From: Tolumonas osonensis
Lineage (GTDB): Bacteria > Pseudomonadota > Gammaproteobacteria > Enterobacterales > Aeromonadaceae
Reading direction: 5' to 3'
NCBI RefSeq assembly: GCF_014202415.1
Contig: NZ_JACHGR010000003.1
Coordinates: 124,001 to 188,000, forward strand
Length of the DNA stretch: 64,000 bases
The position numbers and the translations under genes are program-made. Below, one piece after another: positions 18,522 through 27,021 of the stretch. Positions within the stretch are counted from its first letter, which is position 1. Each line of letters starts with the position of its first letter. The notes under the pieces are model-generated. The model was not told the DNA's origin and did no database searches. It saw only the letters and a program-made list of their open reading frames with translations.

Positions 18522-18537
18522 TTAATGGAGCATGGCT

Positions 18538-19569
18538 ATGCGATATCTCTTAAGTCTCCTCATTATTCTCTCTGCCGGACTGGCTGTTGCCGCCGATACG
18601 CCATCCACCGGTGAAACACTGACCGTACAGCCAACAAATATCCCCGACTGGTTTATCATGGACGGCCGGATAGAACCGGTGGATCAGGGTACGGTATCCG
18701 CGCAGACCAGCGGCCGGATCAGTGCCATCACTGTGGATGTCAACGATGTGGTACCCGCCGGGCATCTGTTAATTGAAATCACCAACACCTCCCAGACCGC
18801 CGGGCTGGATCAGGCCAAAGCGGCGGTCAAAGCCGCTGAAGCCCGATATGCCGATGCGGAACGGCAACGTGCACGCCTGGTCGATCTGGTGAAGAAAGGT
18901 TCTATCTCCCGCCGGGAATATGACAGTGCCGCCACCGAAGCGGAAGCCGCCGCCAATGTATTAAAACAGGCCAAAGCCGAACTGGTGCGGGCGGGGGAGA
19001 ATCTGGGATATACCCGGGTCGTCGCGCCCTATGCCGGTGTGGTATCGGGACGCCATGTGTCACTGGGTGAAACCGTCAATCCGGGCCAGTTGTTGCTGAG
19101 TGGCTATGCTTTTGAAAATATGCGGGTCGTGGCCTCATTGCCTGCCAGATATATTTCCCAGCTGAAAGAGACCACACCGCTTCAGGTCACCTTCCCTGAC
19201 GGACAAACCCTGACGCTGCCGCAACACCAGCTGTTTCAGTTCGCCGATCCGGCAAGTCACAGTTTCACATTACGGGCCAATCTGCCAAAACAGGAAACGC
19301 CTATCTGGCGTAATGGCACCTGGGTCAAACTAGCCATGCCGCTGGCAACCAAACCGAAGCTGCTGATCCCGGAACATGCCGTATTGCGCCAGAATGAATT
19401 ATCGGCGGTCTATCTGGCAGAAAAGGATAGTTATGTGCTGCGCCAAGTGCGGCTGGGCCGTCACTATGAGGATCAGATCGAAATCCTCTCCGGTCTGAAT
19501 GCCGGTGATGTGATTGCTCGTGATGCCTATACGGTGATTGCTTCGCAGGGAGGCCACTATGCACCTTAA
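18538..19569 (+). CDS. RND efflux periplasmic adaptor (membrane fusion protein)
   Basis: Periplasmic adaptor joining an RND pump to an outer-membrane channel. 343 residues, with signal peptide MRYLLSLLIILSAGLAVA cleaved before ADTPS. It shows the lipoyl half-motifs (VDQGTVSAQTSGRIS and YAGVVSGRHVSLGETV), a short alpha-hairpin (about 80-140, rich in AKAAVKAAEARYADAERQ) and the beta-barrel/membrane-proximal part. The hairpin is short, and no outer-membrane channel gene is nearby, so a TolC-like partner elsewhere is assumed. ATG 18538 has GGAG 7 nt upstream, better than the ATG at 18532. Its end overlaps the pump gene by 11 bp. Substrate unknown. Confidence 0.9.
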   Translation: MRYLLSLLIILSAGLAVAADTPSTGETLTVQPTNIPDWFIMDGRIEPVDQGTVSAQTSGRISAITVDVNDVVPAGHLLIEITNTSQTAGLDQAKAAVKAAEARYADAERQRARLVDLVKKGSISRREYDSAATEAEAAANVLKQAKAELVRAGENLGYTRVVAPYAGVVSGRHVSLGETVNPGQLLLSGYAFENMRVVASLPARYISQLKETTPLQVTFPDGQTLTLPQHQLFQFADPASHSFTLRANLPKQETPIWRNGTWVKLAMPLATKPKLLIPEHAVLRQNELSAVYLAEKDSYVLRQVRLGRHYEDQIEILSGLNAGDVIARDAYTVIASQGGHYAP

Positions 19570-22500
19570 ATCCGGTATCTCCGGACGGATCGCCCGTCAG
19601 TTTCTGCATTCGCCGATCACGCCGTTGCTGGCACTGCTGGGCCTGTTGCTCGGTGTCGCGGCGGTGCTCATCACGCCGAAAGAGGAAGAACCGCAGATTG
19701 AAGTGACGTTTGCGGATATCTATATCCCCTTCCCCGGTGCCAGTCCGCAGGAAGTCGAGCAGTTGGTGACCCTGCCGGCCGAACAGGTGTTATCCGAAAT
19801 GAAGGATATCGACACCATGTACTCGTTCTCCCAACCGGGTGGCGCCATGCTGATTGTGGCCTTCAAGGTGGGGAAACCGCGGCAGCAGGCGCTGGTCGAT
19901 CTGTACAATCAGCTGGATTCGAACAAGGACTGGCTGCCATCCGGTCTGGGAGTGAGTGAACCGCTGGTCAAACCGCGGGCGATCGATGATGTTCCCATCC
20001 TGAATCTAACCCTGTGGAGCAAACAGGCCGGGATCACCGCAGAACAGCTGACGCAGGTGGCGCACGGTCTGGAAACCGAACTGAAACGGCTGCCGGGCAC
20101 CCGCCAGATCCAGACCGTAGGACGGCATGACCGGGTCGTACAGGTGACGGTCGATCCGGTAAAAATGAATGCGTTTGGTCTGGGCTGGCCACAGGTATCC
20201 CAGATATTACAGACCGCCAATCAGCAGCAGAGCAATCTTTCGCTGACACAGGAAAACCGTCAGATCAGTCTGCAGGTCGGTTCCTTTTTACAGTCTGCGG
20301 ATGAAGTGGGTCAGCTGATTATCAGTACGCAGAACAGTCATCCGATCTATCTGTCTGATATCGCCGAGGTAAAAGAAGGCGCGGATGTCCCCACTGCCAA
20401 TGTGTGGATGAGTCAGGACGGGAAGATTTATCCGGCCGTCACGCTGGCGATTGCCAAACAGCCCGGCATCAACGCCGTTGATCTGACCCGGGCGGTCAGC
20501 AGCCGGCTCGAAGCCGTTCATCACATCCTCATCCCGCAGGGGGTTGAAGTCAGTGTGACCCGGGATTACGGCCAAACGGCGAACGAAAAAGCCAATAAGC
20601 TGATCAGCAAACTGATTTTTGCAACGGCCGCCGTTATCGTGCTGGTCTGGATCAGCATGGGCTGGCGGGAATCAGTGGTAGTCGGTGGCGCCATTCTGCT
20701 GACGCTGGCGATGACGCTGTTTGCTTCCTGGGCCTGGGGATTTACGCTCAACCGGATCTCCTTGTTTGCCCTCATCTTCTCGATCGGGATCCTGGTGGAT
20801 GATGCCATTGTGGTGGTCGAAAACATTCACCGGCACCAGAAAGATGGTGGCAACTGGAAAGAAGCCATTCCGCAGGCCGTCGATGAGGTCGGTGGCCCGA
20901 CTATCCTGGCCACACTGACTGTCATTGCCGCGCTGTTACCGATGGCTTTTGTCAGCGGCATGATGGGACCCTACATGAGCCCGATCCCGATCAATGCCAG
21001 TACCGGCATGCTGATTTCGCTGGCGGTGGCGTTTATTGTGACGCCGTGGCTGGCACTGCATCTGCTGCGTTCCCATCATCAGGCAGAAGAACAACAGGCG
21101 CAGGAACACCGGGCCGTCGGTTTTTTCCGCCACTTCCTCAGCCGTTTTTTGCTGGGCGATAAGGCACAAAAAGCCCGGCGCAAACTGGCCCTGGTTGTCG
21201 GCTTATTGCTGGTTGGTTCTCTGGCCTTGCCGGTTGTACAGCTGGTCGTGCTGAAAATGCTGCCTTTTGACAACAAGTCAGAGTTTCAGGTGATGGTGGA
21301 TATGCCGGAAGGCACCTCCCTGGAGCAGACGCAGTCGGTACTGCATCAGCTGGCGACGGAGGCTGAAACCATTCCTGAAGTCACCTCGGTACAGATTTAT
21401 GCCGGTACCTCCGCGCCCATTAACTTTAACGGGCTGGTACGCCATTATTTTATGCGGCAATCCGCCGAGCTCGGTGATCTGCAGGTTAATCTGAAAGGCA
21501 AGGATGAGCGCGATCGCGCCAGTCACCAGATCGCCCGTGATGCCCGGGAACGTCTGACCCCTATCGCCATGAAAGCAGGCGCCGCCATCAAGGTCGTGGA
21601 AATTCCGCCCGGGCCGCCGGTCTGGTCACCGATCCTGGCGGAAGTGTATGGCCCGACCCAGGCCATGCGGGAACAGGCTGCCCTGCAGGTACAGGATATC
21701 TTCCGGACAACCGCAGATATTGTCGATGTGGATGTCGATGTCCCGGCCACTCAACAGCACTGGCAAATCAGTATCAATCGGGCGCGGGCTTCCCGGCTGG
21801 GGATTTCTGAAGCGCTGATCCGACAGACACTGGCAGGCGCCATTAACGGGCAGGATGTCAGTTATCTGCACACCCCCGATCAGAAATACGCCAAACCGAT
21901 TCGTCTGCGTCTGGATGATGGCGAGAAAGTCGATCTGCTGGGTGTCCTGAGTCTGACCCTACCTTCTGCAGCCGGTAAGGCGATTGCTCTGAGTGAACTG
22001 GTTGATATCACCGAAGGCAGCAAACCACACAGCATCGTGCACAAAAATATGCAGCCGATGGTGATGGTCACCGCCGATATGGCCGGCAAGCTGGATAGCC
22101 CGCTGTACGGGATGGCCGAGATTGCCTCGACGCTCAGTGACCAGCATCCTGATTGGGAACAGTCACTGATCGGTCAGCCCGACGGCTTGTCCGGTGTCGC
22201 GATCAAATGGGATGGCGAGTGGAAGATCACCTATGAAACCTTCCGCGATATGGGCATTGCCTATTCCGTGGGGATCCTGCTGATCTACTTCCTGGTGGTG
22301 GCGCATTTTAACTCTTACAGCGTGCCGCTCATCATCATGGCCCCCATTCCGCTGACACTGGTCGGTGTCATGCCCGGCCATGCCCTGCTCGGCGCACCCT
22401 TCACCGCCACGTCGATGATTGGCATGATCGCACTGGCCGGCATCATTGTGCGCAACTCGATCCTGCTGGTCGATTTCGTCAATCTGCAGCGTGCCGCCGG

Positions 22501-22720
22501 GGTGGAACTGGCGCAGGCGGTGATCAACAGTGGTGCCGTGCGGGCAAAACCGATCATACTGACTGCACTGGCAGCGATGATCGGCGCGATGTTTATTCTG
22601 GACGATCCGATTTTTAACGGACTGGCGATCAGTCTGGTGTTCGGCCTGTTCGCATCGACCATGCTGACACTGGTGGTCATCCCGGTGCTTTATTTCCTTT
22701 ACCTGAGACATAAAGGGTAA
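19559..22720 (+). CDS. RND efflux transporter permease (AcrB/HAE family)
   Basis: Inner-membrane proton-driven pump of 1053 residues with the usual layout: one N-terminal helix, large periplasmic loop, six helices, second loop, six helices. The proton relay aspartates stand in GILVDDAIVVVENIHRH in the first half, and the second half carries SMIGMIALAGIIVRNSILLVDF. Those motifs point to the AcrB-like HAE class rather than the CusA/CzcA metal class. ATG 19559 has GGGAGG upstream and overlaps the adaptor gene, so the two are translationally coupled. Position beside a sulfide oxidation gene suggests a link to sulfur stress; that is context only. A strong terminator follows. Confidence 0.92.
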   Translation: MHLKSGISGRIARQFLHSPITPLLALLGLLLGVAAVLITPKEEEPQIEVTFADIYIPFPGASPQEVEQLVTLPAEQVLSEMKDIDTMYSFSQPGGAMLIVAFKVGKPRQQALVDLYNQLDSNKDWLPSGLGVSEPLVKPRAIDDVPILNLTLWSKQAGITAEQLTQVAHGLETELKRLPGTRQIQTVGRHDRVVQVTVDPVKMNAFGLGWPQVSQILQTANQQQSNLSLTQENRQISLQVGSFLQSADEVGQLIISTQNSHPIYLSDIAEVKEGADVPTANVWMSQDGKIYPAVTLAIAKQPGINAVDLTRAVSSRLEAVHHILIPQGVEVSVTRDYGQTANEKANKLISKLIFATAAVIVLVWISMGWRESVVVGGAILLTLAMTLFASWAWGFTLNRISLFALIFSIGILVDDAIVVVENIHRHQKDGGNWKEAIPQAVDEVGGPTILATLTVIAALLPMAFVSGMMGPYMSPIPINASTGMLISLAVAFIVTPWLALHLLRSHHQAEEQQAQEHRAVGFFRHFLSRFLLGDKAQKARRKLALVVGLLLVGSLALPVVQLVVLKMLPFDNKSEFQVMVDMPEGTSLEQTQSVLHQLATEAETIPEVTSVQIYAGTSAPINFNGLVRHYFMRQSAELGDLQVNLKGKDERDRASHQIARDARERLTPIAMKAGAAIKVVEIPPGPPVWSPILAEVYGPTQAMREQAALQVQDIFRTTADIVDVDVDVPATQQHWQISINRARASRLGISEALIRQTLAGAINGQDVSYLHTPDQKYAKPIRLRLDDGEKVDLLGVLSLTLPSAAGKAIALSELVDITEGSKPHSIVHKNMQPMVMVTADMAGKLDSPLYGMAEIASTLSDQHPDWEQSLIGQPDGLSGVAIKWDGEWKITYETFRDMGIAYSVGILLIYFLVVAHFNSYSVPLIIMAPIPLTLVGVMPGHALLGAPFTATSMIGMIALAGIIVRNSILLVDFVNLQRAAGVELAQAVINSGAVRAKPIILTALAAMIGAMFILDDPIFNGLAISLVFGLFASTMLTLVVIPVLYFLYLRHKG

Positions 22721-22732
22721 ACCGTAAATCTC

Positions 22733-22762
22733 GCTGCCAGCGGGCATGCTGGCAGCTTTTTT
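22733..22762 (+). terminator. Terminator of the RND operon
   Basis: A 9-bp perfect stem GCTGCCAGC/GCTGGCAGC (22733-22741 with 22748-22756) followed by six T. It lies 13 bp after the pump stop and touches the stop codon of the convergent chrA gene. Confidence 0.92.
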
Positions 22763-23969
22763 AAACCAGGGCGATAACCCAGCCGCCAACTCCGCAACCG
22801 ATCACCACCAGCCAAGGTGATATACGCCAGACCATTAAAGCCATCAGGGCCAGTAGCGCCAGCACAAAATCGGCAGCATGCTGCACAGCGCTCGTCCAGA
22901 CCGGCTGGTATAGCGCCGCCAGCAAGATGCCCACGACCGCTGCATTGATGCCACTCAGCGCTGCCTGTACCGGCGCAAAACGACGCAACCGCTCCCAGAA
23001 AGGCAACACCCCCGCCACCAATAAAAATGACGGCAGAAAAATTGCCGTCAGTGCGACGACACCACCAAACCATCCCAGATCCGGCACGGACGCGCCGAGA
23101 AAAGCGGCAAAGGTAAAAAGCGGTCCCGGTACCGCCTGCGTGGCGCCATAACCAGCCAGAAAGGTTTCATTACTGACCAGCCCTGCGGGCACCACTTCTG
23201 CCTGCAAGAGTGGCAGTACAACATGCCCCCCGCCAAAGACCAGTGCCCCGGTCCGGTAGAAAATATCCAATAACTGAATAACCGGCCCGGATGACACGGT
23301 TGCCAGGATGGGTAAACTCACCAGCAGGACGACAAACAGTAGCAGCCAGATCACCCCATGGCGGTGACTAAGTCTGTTTCCCTCCGGATCCCACCCTGTT
23401 GAAGGCGTTGTCCGGAACAGAACATAGCCGGTGCCAGCCGCCACCAGAATGATGACCATCTGCGCCAGAACGGAAGGCCACAGCAAAGAGATGGTCGTCG
23501 CCATCAGCATCAGACTGATATGACGCTTATCGCGACAAAATTGTCCGGCCATTCCCCAGACCGCCTGCGCCACGACGGCAACGGCCACCACTTTTAATCC
23601 GTGCAGCACACCGGCCGGGACGTGGTTTTGCCAATGTGTGAGACCTGCTGCAAACAGGATCACTATCATGGCAGACGGTAATGTGAATCCGCACCAGGCA
23701 GCCAGAGCACCGCGGTATCCGCCCTGAACCAGACCCAAGGCCATCCCCACCTGACTACTGGCTGGTCCGGGCAGGAACTGACACAGTGCCACCAGATCCG
23801 CATAGCGCTGCGCACTCAGCCAGTGACGTCGGACAACGAACTCCTCCCTGAAATAACCTAAATGCGCCACCGGTCCGCCAAATGATGTCAGTCCCAGCCG
23901 CAAAAAAATTATCAGGATCTGCCATGCACTGATTTTCTGCGCCATATCAACCTTTTTCCCCAATGTCAT
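22761..23969 (-). CDS. chrA: Chromate transporter ChrA (long-chain CHR family)
   Basis: Inner-membrane protein of 402 residues made of two homologous CHR halves, the bidomain form linked to chromate efflux. Each half begins with the family motif: FLRLGLTSFGGPVAHLGYFREEF in the first (about residues 22-44) and the FGGGHVVLPLLQ equivalent in the second (about 240-252). QFLPGPASSQ and the matching AVPGPLFTFAAF are the other paired signatures. ATG 23969 has GGGAG 4 nt upstream; an alternative ATG at 23945 with AAGG is almost as good. It is convergent with the RND operon. Chromate or sulfate as substrate is family knowledge, not shown here. Confidence 0.92.
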   Translation of the reverse strand: MTLGKKVDMAQKISAWQILIIFLRLGLTSFGGPVAHLGYFREEFVVRRHWLSAQRYADLVALCQFLPGPASSQVGMALGLVQGGYRGALAAWCGFTLPSAMIVILFAAGLTHWQNHVPAGVLHGLKVVAVAVVAQAVWGMAGQFCRDKRHISLMLMATTISLLWPSVLAQMVIILVAAGTGYVLFRTTPSTGWDPEGNRLSHRHGVIWLLLFVVLLVSLPILATVSSGPVIQLLDIFYRTGALVFGGGHVVLPLLQAEVVPAGLVSNETFLAGYGATQAVPGPLFTFAAFLGASVPDLGWFGGVVALTAIFLPSFLLVAGVLPFWERLRRFAPVQAALSGINAAVVGILLAALYQPVWTSAVQHAADFVLALLALMALMVWRISPWLVVIGCGVGGWVIALV

Positions 23970-24057
23970 CCAGCTCCCAAACTTAACAAAAAATTACGTA
24001 GAGTCATCAGGATTACTATACTGAATAAGCATGTTCTGAAAACAGAGAGGATGTCAT

Positions 24058-24477
24058 ATGTTACCTATCCTGTTGTACGAACCCTTACCACTGATCTATC
24101 TTTGCGGCGGAGCAGCCCTGCTGGCTAAAGGAGAAAGTGGACTACTGTTAATTTCAGCGGGTCTTTTCTTCTGGGCCGGAGCGCTCATCTGGATACTCAG
24201 ATCCAAAAGCCGGCGGACAGATATACGCCCTACCCGCCAACATTTTTCTCCTAAATACCTGTTCTTTCCTGAGGCATTGTATGAATTCAGACCCTTCTTC
24301 TATTCATTTGTCGGGATTTTATTCATCAGGAATACCGGACAGACATTTTGGCTGGTTACTGGCTCGATTCTGATTTTATGGGCCGTTTATTGTCTGTACC
24401 GACGTGCGGTTAACCGGCGCCATATGACCAGAGAGCAGCATAAAAGTGCAAAACTGAAAACCAGGATTACTGACTGA
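24058..24477 (+). CDS. Unknown membrane protein
   Basis: Not recognised. 139 residues with about four hydrophobic segments: two near the N-terminus (about 8-30 and 32-47), then a basic stretch SKSRRTDIRPTR, a second hydrophobic pair (about 80-113) and a very basic tail RRAVNRRHMTREQHKSAKLK. This gives a hydrophobic pair, cationic loop, hydrophobic pair, cationic tail plan with no catalytic motif. AGAGG 7 nt before the ATG supports translation and a terminator follows 42 bp after the stop, so it looks like a real monocistronic gene. It is divergent from chrA across 88 bp and could share regulation with it. Confidence 0.65.
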   Translation: MLPILLYEPLPLIYLCGGAALLAKGESGLLLISAGLFFWAGALIWILRSKSRRTDIRPTRQHFSPKYLFFPEALYEFRPFFYSFVGILFIRNTGQTFWLVTGSILILWAVYCLYRRAVNRRHMTREQHKSAKLKTRITD

Positions 24478-24519
24478 AGAACACGGCATACCTGAATTCA
24501 ACCACCACGCCAAACCATG

Positions 24520-24543
24520 GACCCGGTCACTACCGGGTCTTTT
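24520..24543 (+). terminator. Terminator downstream of the unknown membrane protein gene
   Basis: GACCCGGT/ACCGGGTC stem (24520-24527 with 24532-24539), CACT loop, then TTTT. It sits between two convergent genes. Confidence 0.82.
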
Positions 24544-24547
24544 CATA

Positions 24548-25903
24548 TCAGCAATGCACATAGTCAAACCGGGTATCCCGTTTCAGCAGTTCCGCCAGCT
24601 GTTTCAGCGTCGACACCAGCGCCGCTTCGTTTTCGATTGCCATCAGTGACAAACGGATCGCATTCGGCGTCACTGCCTGTGGATCCGCTTTAAAATAAGA
24701 AGCGCTGCTGACCAGAATCCCTCTGTTTTTCGCCGCCAGCGTAAATGCATCCGCCTGCCAGTATGCCGGTAATTCCAGCCACAGATGATAACTGTCAGGC
24801 TGACTGTACAGCGTAAATTCCGCTAGCTGCTCTCTGGCTAATTGCTGACGACGAAGCGCAATCTGCCGCTGTTCTTTTGCAATACGGAACGCTTCGCCGG
24901 AATGGATCAGGATCGCGGCCGCCGCAAAAGGAACCGGGGATGGTAGCCAGATAGTGGCACGGATAAATGCCGCCAGCCGCTCACTTTCCGTTGCCGGTGT
25001 CTTGATAAAGGCACAGCGCATACCCGGACTGATCGCTTTTGACAGGCTGGTAATGTGAAAACTGTACTGCGGGGCAAAATTGGTGATCGCCGCAATCGGC
25101 TGCGGATTGAGAAATCCGTAAATATCGTCTTCTACCAGCCATATGCGATGACGATTGATCACAGCCGCTATCTGCTGGCGCCGTTCAGCCGGCATCGTCG
25201 CCGCAGTCGGATTCTGATGCGATGGCACAATCATCACCATGGCGATATCCGACGATTGACATAGGTCATCCAGGGCCTGCGGTAACATCCCATCTGCATC
25301 CATGGCGATCGCGACCACTTTCCTGCCCAGCATATTCGCCATCGACAAGATGCCGGGATAGGTCAGCGCTTCCACCGCGATCGTATCACCAGGTTGCGTA
25401 TAGCACTGGATCAAGGCAGATAATGCATGCTGGGCTCCGCTCGCCAGCACGACATCATGATGATCGGTGACCTCAAGACCATAATGCCGGGCCCACATTG
25501 CGCCCATCAAACGGTGCCGGGCCAATCCGGTATGCTCGACATAACCGTAGAGTGCTTCATTGCCCCGGTTCAGTATCTGTGAAAATGCCTGGTTTAACCG
25601 CTCCGAATGCTGAGACAGACAAGGCTGCAGAATAGAGAGATTTTTCTCCGTTTCACTGCTTTCCGCACGGATCACATCCGACAGCTGACTGTGGTTACAG
25701 ACAAAGCTGCCCCGTCCGACAAACGACTCAATCAGCTTTCTCTCCGCCAGAGTTTTGTAAGCTTTAGCCACCGTGATGGGGGTCGTCCCCAGTTGCTGTG
25801 CCAGTTCACGATGCGTCGGCAACTGACTACCTTCCGTAAACTGGCCGGAACGGATTAATGCTTCTATCTTTTTTACAATGGCTAAATATTTAGGCGCACT
25901 CAT
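24548..25903 (-). CDS. MocR/PdxR-type regulator (GntR wHTH fused to aminotransferase fold)
   Basis: Transcription factor of 451 residues. Residues 1-70 are a GntR winged helix (GSQLPTHRELAQQLGTTPITVAKAYKTL). From about 100 it is a class I aminotransferase-like domain, with the PLP-site pattern ASGAQHALSALIQ, DDIYGF and the Schiff-base lysine motif SLSKAISPGMR. In the MocR family PLP or an amino compound is the effector. It is divergent from a beta-hydroxyacid dehydrogenase gene, and the spacer has repeats suited to MocR dimers, so that gene is its most likely target. YdcR-like relatives are close; the effector cannot be named. Confidence 0.92.
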   Translation of the reverse strand: MSAPKYLAIVKKIEALIRSGQFTEGSQLPTHRELAQQLGTTPITVAKAYKTLAERKLIESFVGRGSFVCNHSQLSDVIRAESSETEKNLSILQPCLSQHSERLNQAFSQILNRGNEALYGYVEHTGLARHRLMGAMWARHYGLEVTDHHDVVLASGAQHALSALIQCYTQPGDTIAVEALTYPGILSMANMLGRKVVAIAMDADGMLPQALDDLCQSSDIAMVMIVPSHQNPTAATMPAERRQQIAAVINRHRIWLVEDDIYGFLNPQPIAAITNFAPQYSFHITSLSKAISPGMRCAFIKTPATESERLAAFIRATIWLPSPVPFAAAAILIHSGEAFRIAKEQRQIALRRQQLAREQLAEFTLYSQPDSYHLWLELPAYWQADAFTLAAKNRGILVSSASYFKADPQAVTPNAIRLSLMAIENEAALVSTLKQLAELLKRDTRFDYVHC

Positions 25904-25938
25904 AGTGTCTTACCGGATAAACCTCATTGACTAAAGAT

Positions 25939-26048
25939 AACATATATCAATTAACATATATAACAGAAGAAAATGAGCCAGACAGTGCGCAACAGCACCA
26001 AAATACAGGCATATCGAGATTACAGGACAACTCAATTGACATATGTCA
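25939..26048. promoter_or_regulatory. Candidate MocR operators and promoter of the dehydrogenase gene
   Basis: Two AACATATAT direct repeats (25939-25947 and 25953-25961) are 14 bp apart. A perfect 12-bp palindrome TGACATATGTCA lies at 26037-26048. The palindrome overlaps a TTGACA -35 box (26036-26041) that stands 17 bp from GATTAT (26059-26064), so bound protein would touch polymerase. Confidence 0.5.
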
Positions 26049-26092
26049 TTTAAAGATCGATTATCTCCTCATACCACCAATCAGGAGGGATC

Positions 26093-26968
26093 ATGATGGA
26101 CATTAATAAAGTTGCGTTTATTGGCCTGGGCGTCATGGGGTCACCCATGGCTGGCTATTTACAGCAGAAAGGGTTTAACACTACGGCTTATAACCGCACG
26201 CACAGTAAAGCCAAAGCCTGGCAGGCGCTGTATAACGGAAAAATTGCCGCCACGCCCCGGGAAGCAGCCCGGGATGCTGACATCGTGTTTATGTGCATCG
26301 GTAATGACAATGACGTGCGCGGCGTCTGTTACGGTGACGACGGCATCCTCGCTGGCTTAAAACCCGGCGCCATACTGATTGACCATACGACTGCCTCGGC
26401 CACCCTAGCGCATGAGCTGGAAAATGCCTGCCACAAGCAGGGAAATCATTTCATGGATTGCCCGGTCTCCGGTGGTCAGAGTGGTGCCGAAAAAGGCTGC
26501 CTGACCATCATGTGCGGCGGCGACGAAAAGACCTTTGCGGTGGTTAAACCGGTGATGGAGTCTTATGCCCGTCAGATCCAGCTGGTTGGACGGTGTGGTG
26601 CCGGACAACGTTGCAAGATGGTGAATCAGATCTGTATCGCCGGGGTGTTGCAAGGCTTGAGTGAAGGACTGTTGCTGGCCGAGACCGTGGGGCTGGATAT
26701 TCATCAGGTGGTCGAGACGCTGAAATTTGGTGCCGCCGGTTCCTGGCAGATGGAAAACCGCGCCGAAACCATGGCGAAAAACCAGTTTGATTTCGGGTTT
26801 GCGATCGACTGGATGCGTAAAGATTTAGGCATTTGTCTGGAAGAGGCTGAACGACAGAATATCGATTTGCCACTGACCAGAGAGGTGGATGAACGCTACG
26901 CAAAACTGCAGCAGGAAGGCTGTGGCCGGATGGATACCTCCGCGCTGATCCTGGCACTGAAAAAATAG
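26093..26968 (+). CDS. Beta-hydroxyacid dehydrogenase (3-hydroxyisobutyrate dehydrogenase family)
   Basis: NAD(P)-dependent dehydrogenase of 291 residues. The Rossmann motif FIGLGVMGSPMA is at about 10-21, the substrate motif DCPVSGGQSGAEKG at about 122-135, and the catalytic lysine region CKMVNQICIA at about 172-181. These place it in the HIBADH/GarR/GLYR family. It differs enough from the GarR encoded at 36.6-37.5 kb to suggest another substrate; the extra cysteines (CIGND, CGAGQRCK) are unusual. AGGAGGG lies 4 nt before ATG 26093 and 7 nt before ATG 26096, so the second Met may be the true start. It is divergent from, and probably controlled by, the MocR gene. Substrate unknown. Confidence 0.85.
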   Translation: MMDINKVAFIGLGVMGSPMAGYLQQKGFNTTAYNRTHSKAKAWQALYNGKIAATPREAARDADIVFMCIGNDNDVRGVCYGDDGILAGLKPGAILIDHTTASATLAHELENACHKQGNHFMDCPVSGGQSGAEKGCLTIMCGGDEKTFAVVKPVMESYARQIQLVGRCGAGQRCKMVNQICIAGVLQGLSEGLLLAETVGLDIHQVVETLKFGAAGSWQMENRAETMAKNQFDFGFAIDWMRKDLGICLEEAERQNIDLPLTREVDERYAKLQQEGCGRMDTSALILALKK

Positions 26969-26975
26969 CAGACAT

Positions 26976-27003
26976 AAAAAATCCGGCGTTGAGCCGGATT
27001 TTT
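26976..27003. terminator. Bidirectional terminator between dehydrogenase gene and lpd
   Basis: AAATCCGGC/GCCGGATTT stem (26979-26987 with 26993-27001) with A and T tracts on both sides. It serves both convergent transcripts. Confidence 0.92.
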
Positions 27004-27021
27004 CTTCATGGCGAAACAGAA

